From the NCBI RefSeq assembly GCF_039697315.1, contig NZ_CP155619.1, forward strand, positions 4,278,001-4,342,000: DNA of 64,000 bases. The letters are read 5' to 3'. Source of the stretch: Pseudomonas abietaniphila. GTDB taxonomy: Bacteria; Pseudomonadota; Gammaproteobacteria; Pseudomonadales; Pseudomonadaceae. Below, piece after piece: positions 47,964 through 58,308 of the stretch. The notes under the pieces were generated by a model. It was not told the DNA's origin, did not search any database, and worked only from the letters and a program-made list of their open reading frames with translations. A program made the translations under genes and the position numbers. Position 1 is the stretch's first letter, and the number at the start of each line of letters is the position of its first letter.

Positions 47964-48350
47964 ATGGCTTACAGCGAAAAGGTCATTGACCACTACGAGA
48001 ACCCGCGCAACGTCGGCAAGATGAACGCGGAAGATCCTGATGTCGGCACCGGCATGGTCGGCGCTCCAGCGTGCGGCGACGTGATGCGCCTGCAGATCAA
48101 GGTCAACGAGCAAGGCATCATCGAAGACGCCAAGTTCAAGACCTACGGCTGCGGTTCTGCCATCGCTTCCAGCTCCCTCGCCACTGAGTGGATGAAGGGT
48201 AAGACCCTGGACGAAGCAGAAACCATCAAGAACACTCAACTGGCGGAAGAGCTGGCGTTGCCGCCGGTGAAAATCCACTGCTCCGTACTCGCTGAAGATG
48301 CCATCAAGGCCGCTGTTCGCGACTACAAGCAGAAGAAAGGCCTGCTCTAA
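47964..48350 (+). CDS. iscU: Fe-S cluster scaffold protein IscU
   Basis: 128 residues with the cluster-binding Cys37, Cys63 and Cys106, the stabilising Asp39 and the LPPVK motif (residues 99-103) recognised by HscA. IscU is where the cluster is built before transfer. Confidence 0.97.
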   Translation: MAYSEKVIDHYENPRNVGKMNAEDPDVGTGMVGAPACGDVMRLQIKVNEQGIIEDAKFKTYGCGSAIASSSLATEWMKGKTLDEAETIKNTQLAEELALPPVKIHCSVLAEDAIKAAVRDYKQKKGLL

Positions 48351-48388
48351 GCAGTCTTCATCCCGCTTGCAAGAGGTAAGGAGTTCCG

Positions 48389-48712
48389 ATGGCTATCAGC
48401 ATGACCGAAGCTGCCGCTAACCACGTGCGTCGCTCCCTTGAAGGGCGCGGCAAAGGTGACGGCATTCGTCTGGGTGTCCGCACGACCGGGTGTTCTGGCC
48501 TGGCGTACGTTCTCGAGTTCGTCGACGAGCCGGAAGGCGAAGACACGGTGTTCGAGTACCACGGCGTCAAGGTGATCATCGATCCCAAGAGCCTGGTTTA
48601 CCTCGACGGCACTGAGCTCGATTTCGTCAAGGAAGGGTTGAACGAAGGCTTCAAGTTCAACAATCCCAATTCGCGCGGTGAATGTGGCTGCGGCGAAAGC
48701 TTCAACGTTTGA
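48389..48712 (+). CDS. iscA: A-type Fe-S carrier IscA
   Basis: 107 residues with Cys35, Cys99 and Cys101 ([10 protein letters not shown] end). It carries clusters or iron between the scaffold and targets. GAGGTAAGGAG provides the ribosome site. Confidence 0.96.
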   Translation: MAISMTEAAANHVRRSLEGRGKGDGIRLGVRTTGCSGLAYVLEFVDEPEGEDTVFEYHGVKVIIDPKSLVYLDGTELDFVKEGLNEGFKFNNPNSRGECGCGESFNV

Positions 48713-48720
48713 GGCTGACT

Positions 48721-49239
48721 GTGGGCACTCCTTGTCATTTCGCTTTATTCGATCTGCAGCCGGATTTCCGTCTGGATCTCGACCTGCTGGCGACGCGTTA
48801 CCGCGAGCTTGCCCGTAGCGTGCACCCCGACCGCTTCGCTGACGCTTCCGAGCGTGAGCAGCGCGTTGCGCTGGAGCGCTCGGCGAGCTTGAACGATGCC
48901 TATCAGACGCTGAAGAACGCGCCTAAACGGGCGCGTTATCTGTTGGCGCTCAAGGGCGAAGTTCCGCTTGAAGTCACCGTGCAGGACCCTGAGTTTCTGA
49001 TGCAGCAGATGCAATGGCGCGAAGAACTCGAGGACTTGCAGGACGAAGCGGACCTGAACGGTGTCGCGACGTTCAAGCGTCGGCTCAAGGTGGCGCAGGA
49101 AGAACTGAACGAAAGCTTCGCGGCCTGTTGGGATGATGCTGCACAGCGTGAGCAGGCCGAAAGGTTGATGCGCCGCATGCAGTTCCTCGACAAGCTCTCT
49201 TACGAAGTGCGCCAGCTGGAAGAGCGCCTCGACGATTAA
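48721..49239 (+). CDS. hscB: Fe-S co-chaperone HscB (J-domain)
   Basis: 172 residues from a GTG at 48721 (GAGG 6 bases upstream). The J-domain contains the HPD motif in [12 protein letters not shown], and the C-terminal helical bundle binds IscU. It brings IscU to HscA and stimulates its ATPase. Confidence 0.95.
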   Translation: MGTPCHFALFDLQPDFRLDLDLLATRYRELARSVHPDRFADASEREQRVALERSASLNDAYQTLKNAPKRARYLLALKGEVPLEVTVQDPEFLMQQMQWREELEDLQDEADLNGVATFKRRLKVAQEELNESFAACWDDAAQREQAERLMRRMQFLDKLSYEVRQLEERLDD

Positions 49240-49242
49240 CCC

Positions 49243-49264
49243 CGCGCCGCCCTTGGGCGGCGCG
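49243..49264 (+). promoter_or_regulatory. perfect GC-rich hairpin between hscB and hscA
   Basis: CGCGCCGCCC (49243-49252) and GGGCGGCGCG (49255-49264) are perfect complements separated by TT, starting 4 bases after the hscB stop. No T tract follows, so this is not a full terminator. It may act as an mRNA stability or polarity element between the two genes. Confidence 0.6.
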
Positions 49265-49284
49265 CCAGTGATATCAGAAAAGCA

Positions 49285-51147
49285 ATGGCTCTACTGCAGA
49301 TCGCCGAACCCGGCCAAAGTCCAAAACCTCATCAGCGTCGTCTGGCCGTCGGGATCGATCTCGGCACCACCAACTCGCTGGTGGCTGCGTTGCGCAGCGG
49401 CATCAGTGAACCGCTTCCCGATCAAAACGGGCAGGTCATCCTGCCGTCGGCGGTGCGTTACCACGCCGATCGCGTCGAAGTGGGCCAGTCGGCCAAAGAC
49501 GCTGCCGCCACCGATCCCCTGAACACGATCATTTCGGTCAAGCGCCTGATGGGCCGCGGCATCTCCGATGTGAAGCATCTGGGCGATCAACTGCCTTACC
49601 GCTTCATCGGCGGTGAGTCGCATATGCCGTTCATCGAGACGATTCAGGGCGCCAAAAGCCCGGTTGAAGTTTCTGCCGATATCCTGAAGGTACTGCGTCA
49701 GCGTGCCGAAGCGACGTTGGGTGGCGATCTGGTCGGTGCAGTGATTACCGTGCCAGCCTATTTCGACGACGCTCAGCGCCAGGCGACCAAGGACGCCGCC
49801 AAACTGGCGGGTCTGACGGTCCTGCGTTTGCTCAACGAGCCGACTGCGGCAGCCGTGGCTTACGGTCTGGACCAGAACGCCGAAGGTGTCGTGGCCATTT
49901 ATGACCTGGGCGGCGGCACTTTCGATATTTCGATTCTTCGCCTGACCGGCGGTGTGTTCGAAGTCATGGCCACCGGTGGCGACAGCGCACTGGGCGGCGA
50001 CGATTTCGACCACGCCATCGCCAGCTGGATCATTACTGAAGCCGGTCTTTCCGATGACCTCGATCCTTCGGCCCAGCGCAGCCTGATGCAGACTGCCTGT
50101 GCGGCCAAGGAAGCGCTGACGTACACCGATTCGGTCGACGTCGTACACGGTGCGTGGACGGGCGTGCTGACCCGCGCAGCGTTCGACGCGCTGATCGAGC
50201 CAATGATTGCCCGCAGCCTCAAGGCCTGCCGCCGCGCCGTGCGTGACAGCGGTATTGAGCTGGATGAAGTCGAAGCCGTGGTCATGGTCGGCGGATCGAC
50301 CCGCGTGCCCCGCGTTCGCGAAGCCGTTGCCGATCTGTTCGGTCGTCAGCCGTTGACCGAAATCGACCCTGATCAAGTGGTGGCCATCGGTGCCGCGATC
50401 CAGGCCGACACATTGGCGGGCAACAAGCGTGACGGCGGCGAGCTGTTGCTGCTGGACGTGATTCCACTGTCCCTGGGGCTTGAAACCATGGGCGGTCTGA
50501 TGGAAAAGGTGATCCCGCGTAACACCACGATCCCGGTGGCGCGTGCGCAAGAGTTCACCACGTATAAAGATGGCCAGTCGGCCATGATGATTCACGTGCT
50601 GCAAGGCGAGCGTGAACTGATCAGCGACTGCCGTTCACTGGCGCGTTTTGACCTGCGCGGCATTCCCGCCATGGTCGCGGGTGCCGCCAAGATTCGTGTC
50701 ACCTTCCAGGTCGACGCCGACGGTCTGCTGAGCGTGTCCGCTCGCGAGCTGGCGTCCGGCGTGGAATCCAGCATCCAGGTCAAGCCGTCCTACGGGCTGA
50801 CCGACGGCGAAATCGCTCGCATGCTCAAGGATTCGTTCCAGTATGCCGGTGACGACAAGGTCGCTCGTGTGCTGCGTGAGCAGCAGGTCGACGCCCAGCG
50901 TCTGATCGAGGCTGTCGAAGGTGCGCTGCAGGCGGATGGCGAGCGCTTGCTCGACGCCGAAGAGCGCATGGTTATCGACATGCAGGTGGACGAACTCCGT
51001 GAATTGATGAAGGGCACCGACGGTGCGGCCATCGAGCAGCAGACCAAGCGTCTGTCGCAGGTGACCGATGCCTTCGCGGCCCGCCGCCTGGACTCGACGG
51101 TGAAAGCCGCGTTGGCAGGGCGCAACCTGAATGAGATTGAGGAATAA
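49285..51147 (+). CDS. hscA: Hsp70-type Fe-S chaperone HscA
   Basis: 620 residues. The ATPase domain has [33 protein letters not shown] and [16 protein letters not shown]. The substrate domain follows after about residue 390. It binds LPPVK of IscU and drives cluster release. The ribosome site is weak (AGAAAAGC) and a hairpin precedes it. Confidence 0.97.
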   Translation: MALLQIAEPGQSPKPHQRRLAVGIDLGTTNSLVAALRSGISEPLPDQNGQVILPSAVRYHADRVEVGQSAKDAAATDPLNTIISVKRLMGRGISDVKHLGDQLPYRFIGGESHMPFIETIQGAKSPVEVSADILKVLRQRAEATLGGDLVGAVITVPAYFDDAQRQATKDAAKLAGLTVLRLLNEPTAAAVAYGLDQNAEGVVAIYDLGGGTFDISILRLTGGVFEVMATGGDSALGGDDFDHAIASWIITEAGLSDDLDPSAQRSLMQTACAAKEALTYTDSVDVVHGAWTGVLTRAAFDALIEPMIARSLKACRRAVRDSGIELDEVEAVVMVGGSTRVPRVREAVADLFGRQPLTEIDPDQVVAIGAAIQADTLAGNKRDGGELLLLDVIPLSLGLETMGGLMEKVIPRNTTIPVARAQEFTTYKDGQSAMMIHVLQGERELISDCRSLARFDLRGIPAMVAGAAKIRVTFQVDADGLLSVSARELASGVESSIQVKPSYGLTDGEIARMLKDSFQYAGDDKVARVLREQQVDAQRLIEAVEGALQADGERLLDAEERMVIDMQVDELRELMKGTDGAAIEQQTKRLSQVTDAFAARRLDSTVKAALAGRNLNEIEE

Positions 51148-51150
51148 CTG

Positions 51151-51492
51151 ATGCCGCAGGTCATTTTTCTGCCACACGCCGAGCATTGCCCGGACGGTAT
51201 GGTTGTCGAGGCCGAAACCGGCAAGTCGATTCTCGAAGTGGCACATGACAACCACATCGAAATCGAGAGTGCTTGCGGCGGCGTCTGTGCCTGCACCACT
51301 TGTCACTGCATCATCCGCGAGGGTTTCAATTCCCTGGAAGAGGCTGACGAGCTGGAAGAGGACTATCTTGATCGTGCCTGGGGCCTGGAAGCGCAATCGC
51401 GTCTGTCCTGCCAGGCGAAGGTCGGCACTGAAGACCTGACCGTCGAGATTCCGAAATATTCGCTTAACCATGCAGCTGAAGCGCCGCACTGA
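51151..51492 (+). CDS. fdx: [2Fe-2S] ferredoxin of the isc operon
   Basis: 113 residues. The cluster ligands are in ESACGGVCACTTCHC and a later Cys (RLSCQAKV), the adrenodoxin-type pattern. It feeds electrons to cluster assembly. It lies 3 bases after hscA. Confidence 0.96.
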   Translation: MPQVIFLPHAEHCPDGMVVEAETGKSILEVAHDNHIEIESACGGVCACTTCHCIIREGFNSLEEADELEEDYLDRAWGLEAQSRLSCQAKVGTEDLTVEIPKYSLNHAAEAPH

Positions 51493-51505
51493 CCGAGGGA
51501 TTGTC

Positions 51506-51706
51506 ATGAGCTACGGTTGGAATGATGTACAGCGTATCGCCGAGGAATTGTACGAGGCTCATCCAGATACCGATCCGTATTCGGTTAGCTTCGTCAAACT
51601 GCAGCAGATGATTCAGCAACTGCCTGATTTCGACGACACCTCTGGCCGAGTCGGCGAGAAGGTGCTCGAAGCGGTTCAGACCCTTTGGGCCGATGAAATA
51701 GACTGA
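51506..51706 (+). CDS. iscX: Fe-S assembly protein IscX
   Basis: 66 residues from MSYGWNDVQRIAEELYEAHP (start 51506, GAGGGA upstream), ending TLWADEID. The acidic helix-rich sequence is typical of IscX, which binds IscS and iron. It is the last gene of the isc operon. Confidence 0.95.
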   Translation: MSYGWNDVQRIAEELYEAHPDTDPYSVSFVKLQQMIQQLPDFDDTSGRVGEKVLEAVQTLWADEID

Positions 51707-51720
51707 TCATCTTTGCACGT

Positions 51721-51765
51721 TAGGCAATACACCAGAACCCGCGTATAATTCGCGGGTTTAATTTT
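51721..51765 (+). promoter_or_regulatory. ndk promoter whose -10 lies in the loop of the isc terminator
   Basis: AACCCGCG (51736-51743) and CGCGGGTT (51751-51758) form a stem followed by TAATTTTT, a good terminator for the isc operon. The loop is TATAATT, whose TATAAT (51744-51749) lies 17 bases from TAGGCA (51721-51726). So the ndk promoter appears to overlap the terminator. Confidence 0.65.
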
Positions 51766-51796
51766 TCGCAACAATCACTGTTTCTGGAGTTACACC

Positions 51797-52222
51797 ATGG
51801 CTGTTCAACGTACTTTCTCGATCATCAAGCCTGACGCCGTTGCTAAAAACGTAATCGGCGAAATCACCACCCGCTTCGAAAAAGCCGGTCTGCGTGTTGT
51901 GGCTTCGAAACTGAAGCAACTGTCCAAGGCCGAAGCAGAAGGTTTCTACGCTGAGCACAAAGAGCGTGGCTTCTTCGGTGACCTGGTTGCTTTCATGATC
52001 TCCGGTCCGGTTGTCGTTCAGGTTCTGGAAGGCGAAAACGCCATCGCTCTGAACCGTGAGCTGATGGGCGCTACCAACCCTAAAGAAGCGGCTGCCGGCA
52101 CCATCCGCGCTGACTTCGCCGAGTCCATCGACGCCAACGCTGTTCACGGCTCGGACTCCGAAGCTGCTGCCGCTCGCGAAATCGCTTACTTCTTCGCTGC
52201 TACCGAGGTAACCGCTCGCTAA
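51797..52222 (+). CDS. ndk: nucleoside diphosphate kinase
   Basis: 141 residues. The catalytic His is in [20 protein letters not shown] and [18 protein letters not shown] are family motifs. It equalises nucleoside triphosphate pools. First gene of a long operon running to bamB; 27 bases separate it from rlmN. Confidence 0.97.
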   Translation: MAVQRTFSIIKPDAVAKNVIGEITTRFEKAGLRVVASKLKQLSKAEAEGFYAEHKERGFFGDLVAFMISGPVVVQVLEGENAIALNRELMGATNPKEAAAGTIRADFAESIDANAVHGSDSEAAAAREIAYFFAATEVTAR

Positions 52223-52249
52223 GCTGCCGCTGCGAGTGAGGGTGAATCC

Positions 52250-53398
52250 ATGACTGATACAACTGGCAAAATCAACCTGTTGGGTCTGACCCAGCCGGAA
52301 ATGGAAAAATTCTTCGAGTCCATCGGGGAGAAACGCTTCCGCGCCGGTCAGGTCATGAAGTGGATTCACCATTTTGGCGTCGATAATTTCGAAGCCATGA
52401 CGAACGTCGGCAAGGCGCTGCGCGAAAAGCTCGAGCGTCGTGCCGAAATTCGTGGTCCTGAAGTCGTCAGCGAGGACATTTCCACCGACGGTACCCGTAA
52501 ATGGGTCGTTCGCGTGGCGTCCGGCAGCTGCGTCGAGACTGTCTACATTCCGCAAGGCAAACGCGGCACCCTGTGTGTTTCGTCCCAGGCGGGCTGCGCG
52601 CTGGATTGCAGTTTCTGCTCTACCGGCAAGCAAGGCTTCAACAGCAACCTCACCGCCGCCGAAGTGATCGGTCAGGTGTGGATTGCCAACAAATCCTTCG
52701 GCAGTGTCCCGGCTACCGTCGACCGTGCCATCACCAACGTGGTGATGATGGGCATGGGCGAGCCATTGCTGAACTTCGACAATGTCATCTCCGCCATGCA
52801 TCTGATGATGGATGACTTCGGCTATGGCATTTCCAAGCGCCGGGTGACCTTGTCCACCTCGGGCGTGGTACCCATGATCGATGAGCTGGCCAAGCACATC
52901 GACGTTTCGCTGGCCCTGTCGCTGCACGCGCCAAACGACGCGCTGCGCAACCAGCTGGTGCCGATCAACAAGAAGTACCCGTTGAAAATGCTGCTCGAGT
53001 CCTGCCGCAACTACATGTCGGCACTGGGCGAGAAGCGTGTGCTGACCATCGAATACACGCTGCTCAAGGACATCAATGATCGTCCGGAGCACGCGGTCGA
53101 GATGATCGAGCTGCTCAAGGACACCCCTTGCAAGATCAACCTGATCCCGTTCAACCCGTTCCCGCATTCGGGTTACGAGCGTCCCAGCAACAACGCGATC
53201 CGTCGTTTCCAGGATCTGCTGCATCAAGCCGGATATAACGTCACCGTGCGTACCACGCGCGGCGAGGACATCGATGCTGCCTGTGGCCAGTTGGTCGGGC
53301 AGGTAATGGACCGCACGCGTCGCAGCGAACGTTACATCGCTGTGCGTGAGCTCAGCGCAGAGACCGACGGGACCCAGGTCGCGGCGGCCCGCACCTGA
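52250..53398 (+). CDS. rlmN: 23S rRNA/tRNA adenine-C2 methyltransferase RlmN
   Basis: 382 residues, radical-SAM family. The cluster motif is [11 protein letters not shown]; the C-terminal Cys ([11 protein letters not shown]) completes the catalytic pair. It methylates A2503 of 23S rRNA and A37 of tRNAs. It precedes the pilW gene, as in other gammaproteobacteria. Confidence 0.97.
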   Translation: MTDTTGKINLLGLTQPEMEKFFESIGEKRFRAGQVMKWIHHFGVDNFEAMTNVGKALREKLERRAEIRGPEVVSEDISTDGTRKWVVRVASGSCVETVYIPQGKRGTLCVSSQAGCALDCSFCSTGKQGFNSNLTAAEVIGQVWIANKSFGSVPATVDRAITNVVMMGMGEPLLNFDNVISAMHLMMDDFGYGISKRRVTLSTSGVVPMIDELAKHIDVSLALSLHAPNDALRNQLVPINKKYPLKMLLESCRNYMSALGEKRVLTIEYTLLKDINDRPEHAVEMIELLKDTPCKINLIPFNPFPHSGYERPSNNAIRRFQDLLHQAGYNVTVRTTRGEDIDAACGQLVGQVMDRTRRSERYIAVRELSAETDGTQVAAART

Positions 53399-53424
53399 CT
53401 GCGAACTTGACTGAGAGGATCTCT

Positions 53425-54183
53425 ATGTCCCTGCGCGCTGCGCTGCTGCTGTGTTTTGCCACGTTGCTGGTAGGTTGTGTGTCCACTGGCAACGTCGATC
53501 CGCTGAGTACCGGCAAGGGACGTGATGAAGCTCGTCATGCATATGTGCAATTGGGCCTCGGCTATCTGCAGCAAGGTCAGATGGAGCGGGCGAAAGCGCC
53601 GCTGAAAAAGGCGCTTGAGCTGGACAGCTCGGACGCCGACGCAAACGCTGCCCTGGGACTTGTGTTTCAAGCCGAACTCGAACCTGAGCTGGCCAATGAG
53701 TATTACACCAAGGCACTGTCCTCACGTCCCAAGGACGCACGCATTCTCAACAATTACGGTGGTTTTCTTTACGAGCAAAAGCGCTACAAGGAAGCTTATG
53801 AGCGCTTTCAGCAGGCCGCCGATGATAATCTCTACGCCGAGCGCGCCAGGGTCTTCGAGAATCTGGGCATGACGTCCCTGATGCTGGGAAATCGTGACGC
53901 AGCACTGGAAGAATTCACCAAAGCCTTGAGGCTTGATCGTCAACAACCGCGCGCGTTGCTCGAAATGGCTGAGATGTCTTACGAAGACAGGCATTATGTG
54001 CCGGCACGTGACTATTACGACCGTTTCAGCCAGCTTAGTGAGCAGAATGCACGTAGCCTGTTGCTGGGCACACGGTTAGCAAAGGTTTATGACGATCGCA
54101 ACAAGGCAGCCAGTTATGGCCTGCAACTAAAAAGACTCTATCCCGGTACGCCGGAATATCAGCAATACCTGTCGGAGCAATGA
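53425..54183 (+). CDS. pilW: type IV pilus biogenesis/stability lipoprotein (PilW/PilF)
   Basis: 252 residues from the ATG at 53425 with GAGAGGAT upstream. The lipoprotein signal ends LLVGC. TPR repeats follow (HAYVQLGLGYLQQGQMERAK, ADANAALGLVFQAELEPELA, ARVFENLGMTSLMLGNRDAA). This pilotin is needed for outer-membrane insertion of the PilQ secretin. P. aeruginosa calls it PilF. Its TGA overlaps the rodZ start. Confidence 0.93.
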   Translation: MSLRAALLLCFATLLVGCVSTGNVDPLSTGKGRDEARHAYVQLGLGYLQQGQMERAKAPLKKALELDSSDADANAALGLVFQAELEPELANEYYTKALSSRPKDARILNNYGGFLYEQKRYKEAYERFQQAADDNLYAERARVFENLGMTSLMLGNRDAALEEFTKALRLDRQQPRALLEMAEMSYEDRHYVPARDYYDRFSQLSEQNARSLLLGTRLAKVYDDRNKAASYGLQLKRLYPGTPEYQQYLSEQ

Positions 54184-55205
54184 TGAAAGCGGCGCATCCC
54201 GAAGTTGTAGCAGCCACTCGCAGAAATCCTGGTGAAACGTTGCGCCAGGCTCGCGAGAGCAGAAACTGGTCGCTGCCAGATGTGGCTTTGAGGCTGAACC
54301 TCACCGCGACTTCCCTGGGTTATGTAGAGTCGGGCGATTTCGACAAGCTCCCCGGCCATACCTTTGCCCGGGGTTACATTCGTGCCTACGCGAAACTGAT
54401 GGGCCTGGATCAGGCAGCCCTGGTCAGCGAGTTCGATCAGTACACCGGCACCGACGGCAAGGGCAGCAACGTTCATGCCCTGGGTCGTATCGAAGAACCT
54501 GTGCGCCTGTCCCACAATATCCTGCGCATTGTCAGCCTGTTGCTGCTGATCGCGCTGATCGGTGGCGGCTTTGTCTGGTGGCAGGATCAGGCGACGCTGC
54601 GCGGTAAAGAGCCGACCAGTCTGGGCATGGAGCACGTCGAAGTCGAAAGCGCAGACGGCACCACACAGATTCATCCGCTGGACGAGCCGGAAGATCAGGC
54701 TGTCGCTGACGCACAGAGCAATACGTCTGCGCCGCTGCCATTGAATAACGCCGAGCCGGCCGCCGCCGTACCGACGACGCCGACTGCACCGACCACCGCC
54801 GCGCCAGCCACAGGTGCAGCGGCGACTGCGCCTGCGCATGGCACCGCAGCCACACCTGCTGCTCCGGCGCACACCGCGCCGACGACGCCCGCCACGGCTG
54901 CCGTACCTGCGCCAGCCCCTGCTCAAACGCCAGCCACCACTGAGGCTGCGCCGGTTCCCGCGGGTTTCGGTCAGGTGCATATCACGTTCAATGCCGACTG
55001 CTGGTTTCAGATCACCGACGGTAACGGCAAGGTGCTGACCAGTGGCCTCAAGCGCACTGGCGACAGCGTCGATGTCAGCGGCAAGCCGCCTCTTGCGGTC
55101 CGACTGGGCGTGGCCCGTGCTGCACAGGTCAGCTACAACGGTCAGCCGGTCGACGTCGCACCTTTCACTTCGGGCCAGACGGCTCGCATGAAGTTGGGGC
55201 AATAA
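54180..55205 (+). CDS. rodZ: cytoskeletal protein RodZ
   Basis: 341 residues (start at 54180, overlap ATGA; 54183 is also possible). The N-terminal HTH_25 domain (NPGETLRQARESRNWSLPDV) is followed by a membrane helix (IVSLLLLIALIGGGFVWW), then a Pro/Thr/Ala linker of about 90 residues and a C-terminal periplasmic domain (FNADCWFQITDGNGKVL). It binds MreB and governs rod shape. The linker is compositionally biased. Confidence 0.95.
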   Translation: MMKAAHPEVVAATRRNPGETLRQARESRNWSLPDVALRLNLTATSLGYVESGDFDKLPGHTFARGYIRAYAKLMGLDQAALVSEFDQYTGTDGKGSNVHALGRIEEPVRLSHNILRIVSLLLLIALIGGGFVWWQDQATLRGKEPTSLGMEHVEVESADGTTQIHPLDEPEDQAVADAQSNTSAPLPLNNAEPAAAVPTTPTAPTTAAPATGAAATAPAHGTAATPAAPAHTAPTTPATAAVPAPAPAQTPATTEAAPVPAGFGQVHITFNADCWFQITDGNGKVLTSGLKRTGDSVDVSGKPPLAVRLGVARAAQVSYNGQPVDVAPFTSGQTARMKLGQ

Positions 55206-55208
55206 GTC

Positions 55209-56318
55209 ATGCACGGCGAATCTCCGATCAAACGTCGCGAATCTCGTAAAATCTGGGTCGGCTCGGTGCCGGTCGGTGGCGATGCCCCGATCGCTGTACA
55301 GAGCATGACCAATAGCGACACCAACGACGTCGCTGCAACCGTTGCACAGATCAACCGTCTGGAAGCCGCAGGCGTGGACATCGTCCGCATTTCCGTCCCG
55401 GACATGGACGCCGCCGAGGCGTTCGGTCGTATCAAGCAGCTGGTCAAGGTGCCTCTGGTCGCCGATATCCACTTCGACTACAAGATCGCGCTGCGCGTGG
55501 CCGAGCTGGGTGTCGATTGCCTGCGGATCAACCCGGGCAACATTGGCCGTGAAGACCGTGTTCGCGCGGTGGTCGATGCTGCGCGTGATCGCGGCATTCC
55601 GATTCGTATCGGCGTAAACGCCGGTTCGCTGGAAAAAGATCTGCAGAAGAAATACGGCGAACCGACGCCAGCGGCGTTGGTCGAGTCTGCGCTGCGCCAT
55701 GTCGAGCACCTCGATCGCCTTGATTTCCAGGACTTCAAGGTCAGCGTCAAAGCCTCCGATGTGTTCATGGCCGTGGAAGCCTACCGTCTGTTGGCCAAGC
55801 AAATCGTTCAGCCGTTGCACCTTGGCATCACCGAAGCCGGTGGATTGCGTTCAGGCACAGTGAAATCGGCCGTCGGCCTAGGTATGCTGCTGGCCGAAGG
55901 AATCGGCGATACCATCCGTATCTCGCTGGCCGCCGATCCTGTCGAGGAAGTGAAAGTCGGTTACGACATCCTCAAGTCGCTGCACCTGCGTTCCCGTGGC
56001 ATCAACTTCATCGCCTGCCCGAGCTGCTCGCGGCAGAACTTCGATGTGGTCAAGACCATGAACGAGCTGGAAGGGCGCCTTGAAGATCTGCTGGTCCCGC
56101 TCGATGTCGCGGTGATCGGTTGCGTGGTGAACGGTCCGGGCGAAGCCAAGGAAGCCCATATCGGCCTCACTGGCGGCACGCCGAACCTGATCTACATCGA
56201 TGGCAAACCGTCGCAAAAGCTGACCAATGACAATCTGGTGGACGAGCTTGAACGCTTGATCCGCGAGAAAGCGGCCGAGAAGGTCCAGGCCGACGCAGCG
56301 CTGATCGTTCGCGGCTAA
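55209..56318 (+). CDS. ispG: 4-hydroxy-3-methylbut-2-en-1-yl diphosphate synthase
   Basis: 369 residues, also called GcpE. The N-terminal TIM barrel includes [20 protein letters not shown]. Cluster ligands are in [12 protein letters not shown] and [15 protein letters not shown]. It is the sixth step of the MEP isoprenoid pathway, needing a [4Fe-4S] cluster. Confidence 0.97.
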   Translation: MHGESPIKRRESRKIWVGSVPVGGDAPIAVQSMTNSDTNDVAATVAQINRLEAAGVDIVRISVPDMDAAEAFGRIKQLVKVPLVADIHFDYKIALRVAELGVDCLRINPGNIGREDRVRAVVDAARDRGIPIRIGVNAGSLEKDLQKKYGEPTPAALVESALRHVEHLDRLDFQDFKVSVKASDVFMAVEAYRLLAKQIVQPLHLGITEAGGLRSGTVKSAVGLGMLLAEGIGDTIRISLAADPVEEVKVGYDILKSLHLRSRGINFIACPSCSRQNFDVVKTMNELEGRLEDLLVPLDVAVIGCVVNGPGEAKEAHIGLTGGTPNLIYIDGKPSQKLTNDNLVDELERLIREKAAEKVQADAALIVRG

Positions 56319-56339
56319 CCCAGTTTCCAAGGAATTTTT

Positions 56340-57629
56340 GTGAGCAAGTCCCTGCAAGCCATTCGTGGCATGAACGACATCCTGCCGGACCAGACGCCGC
56401 TGTGGCGCTACTTCGAAGGCACCGTATCGCGTTTGCTGGATAACTACGGTTATCGCCAGATCCGCATGCCGATCGTCGAGTTCACCGAGCTGTTCAAGCG
56501 CTCCATTGGAGAAGTGACCGACATCGTCGAGAAAGAGATGTACACCTTCGCCGACCGTAACGGCGACTCGCTGACCCTGCGCCCTGAAGGCACGGCGGCG
56601 TGCGTACGTGCGGTGCTCGAGCATGGCATCACGGGCGGTGGTCAGGTGCAGAAGCTCTGGTACATTGGCCCTATGTTCCGCCACGAGCGTCCGCAGAAAG
56701 GCCGTTATCGTCAGTTCCACCAGATCGGATGCGAAGTGTTCAACCTCGACGGTCCGGACATCGACGCCGAGCTGATCGTGCTGACCTGGCGTCTGTGGGG
56801 CCTGCTGGGCATCCGCAACGCGGTCAAGCTCGAACTCAACAGCCTGGGCACCAGCGAAGCGCGTGGACGTTATCGCGAAGCGCTGGTCGAGTACCTCTCG
56901 GCCCGCCTCGAACAGCTGGACGAAGACAGCCAGCGCCGTCTGAAAACCAACCCGCTGCGCGTGCTTGACACCAAAAACCCTGAAACCCAGGCGGTGCTGG
57001 TCGATGCGCCGAAGCTGGCGGACTACCTGGACGACGAGTCACGGGTTCACTTCGAAGGCCTCAAGGCGCGTCTCGACGCGGCTGGCATTCCTTACGTGAT
57101 CAACCCGAAACTGGTTCGTGGTCTGGACTATTACAGCAAGACCGTTTTCGAATGGGTCACCGACCAACTGGGTGCTCAGGGCACTGTCTGCGCGGGCGGT
57201 CGTTACGACGGTCTGGTCGAGCAGATGGGCGGCAAGCCGACCACCGGCGTGGGTTTTGCCATGGGCATCGAACGTCTGGTGCTGCTGCTGGAAACCCTGG
57301 AGCAGGTCCCGGAAGAGATTTCGCGCACCATCGACGTGTACGTCTGTGCCTTTGGCGAAGCCGCAGAGCTGGCTGCCCTGGCGCTGTCGGAACGTCTGCG
57401 CGATCAGGCACCGAACCTGCGTCTGCAGGTCAACGCCGGAGCTGGCAGTTTCAAGAGCCAGTTCAAGAAAGCCGACAAGAGCGGCGCGCTGTATGCGCTG
57501 ATCCTGGGCGATGAAGAGCTGGCTCGCAAGGAAGTGGGCGTCAAGCCTCTGCGCGGTCAGGGCGAACAACAAAATATTGCCTGGGATGCTCTTTCCGAGC
57601 ACCTGGCCACCTGCATCGTGCAGGGTTGA
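56340..57629 (+). CDS. hisS: histidyl-tRNA synthetase
   Basis: 429 residues from a GTG (AAGGA upstream). Class II motifs include [35 protein letters not shown] and the histidine motif [16 protein letters not shown], with the final [12 protein letters not shown]. It charges tRNA-His. The C-terminal anticodon-binding domain is present. Confidence 0.97.
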   Translation: MSKSLQAIRGMNDILPDQTPLWRYFEGTVSRLLDNYGYRQIRMPIVEFTELFKRSIGEVTDIVEKEMYTFADRNGDSLTLRPEGTAACVRAVLEHGITGGGQVQKLWYIGPMFRHERPQKGRYRQFHQIGCEVFNLDGPDIDAELIVLTWRLWGLLGIRNAVKLELNSLGTSEARGRYREALVEYLSARLEQLDEDSQRRLKTNPLRVLDTKNPETQAVLVDAPKLADYLDDESRVHFEGLKARLDAAGIPYVINPKLVRGLDYYSKTVFEWVTDQLGAQGTVCAGGRYDGLVEQMGGKPTTGVGFAMGIERLVLLLETLEQVPEEISRTIDVYVCAFGEAAELAALALSERLRDQAPNLRLQVNAGAGSFKSQFKKADKSGALYALILGDEELARKEVGVKPLRGQGEQQNIAWDALSEHLATCIVQG

Positions 57630-57665
57630 AGCTGATAAACAGCCGAATCAGATAGGAGTATTGGG

Positions 57666-58307
57666 GTGTCGAGTACCGATGATGAACAGCTGGCGGCGGT
57701 AAAAGACTGGTGGCAGCGTAACGGCAAGCCCCTGGTCACCGGCGGTCTGCTCGCGGTGATCGTTGTGTTGGGCTGGCAAGCCTGGCACCGCTATCAGAAC
57801 AACCAGGCACAAGGTGCTTCGGCCCTGTACCAACAGTTGCTGGAAACAGCCTTGACCCCAAGTGGCCAGGCCGATGCCGGCCGTGTGGCGGAAATCGCCG
57901 GCAAGCTGAAAAGCGAATTTGGCGGCACCCCGTACGCACAGTACGGCAGCCTGTTCGTGGCCAAGGTCGCGGTCGAAACCGGCAAGCTGGACGATGCTGC
58001 AAACGAACTGAAAGCGGTCAACGACAAGCCGGCCAACCCGACGCTGGGTGAAATCGCCCGTCAGCGTCTGGCTCGCGTGCTCGCGGCACAGAACAAGGCA
58101 GAAGACGCGCTGAAGCTGCTCGACGGTCAGGTCGACAAGGCATTCGCGGCCAGTCGTGAAGAGCTGCGCGGTGATCTGCTGGTTCAGCTGGGTCGTACCG
58201 ACGATGCTTATGCTGCATACAAAAAGGCCAAGGCTTCGCTGTCCGAGGAAGCGGCAGTGGGTGGCTTGCAAATGAAGCTCGACGATCTGGCGAAAGGGGA
58301 TGCGTGA
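57666..58307 (+). CDS. yfgM: YfgM-family TPR membrane protein
   Basis: 213 residues from a GTG at 57666. A short cytosolic N-terminus (DEQLAAVKDWWQRNGKPLVT) precedes one membrane helix (GGLLAVIVVLGWQAW) and a periplasmic TPR-like part. YfgM associates with PpiD and the Sec translocon as a periplasmic chaperone. The gene overlaps the bamB 5' region. Confidence 0.92.
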   Translation: MSSTDDEQLAAVKDWWQRNGKPLVTGGLLAVIVVLGWQAWHRYQNNQAQGASALYQQLLETALTPSGQADAGRVAEIAGKLKSEFGGTPYAQYGSLFVAKVAVETGKLDDAANELKAVNDKPANPTLGEIARQRLARVLAAQNKAEDALKLLDGQVDKAFAASREELRGDLLVQLGRTDDAYAAYKKAKASLSEEAAVGGLQMKLDDLAKGDA

Positions 58308-58308
58308 C

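Noticed and set aside
49291..50604. A 437-codon minus-strand frame opposite hscA
   Set aside because: Antisense to HscA with no independent signals.
54159..55820. A 553-codon minus-strand frame opposite rodZ and ispG
   Set aside because: Spans two real genes on the other strand and contains a long Arg/Gly-rich stretch from the rodZ linker.
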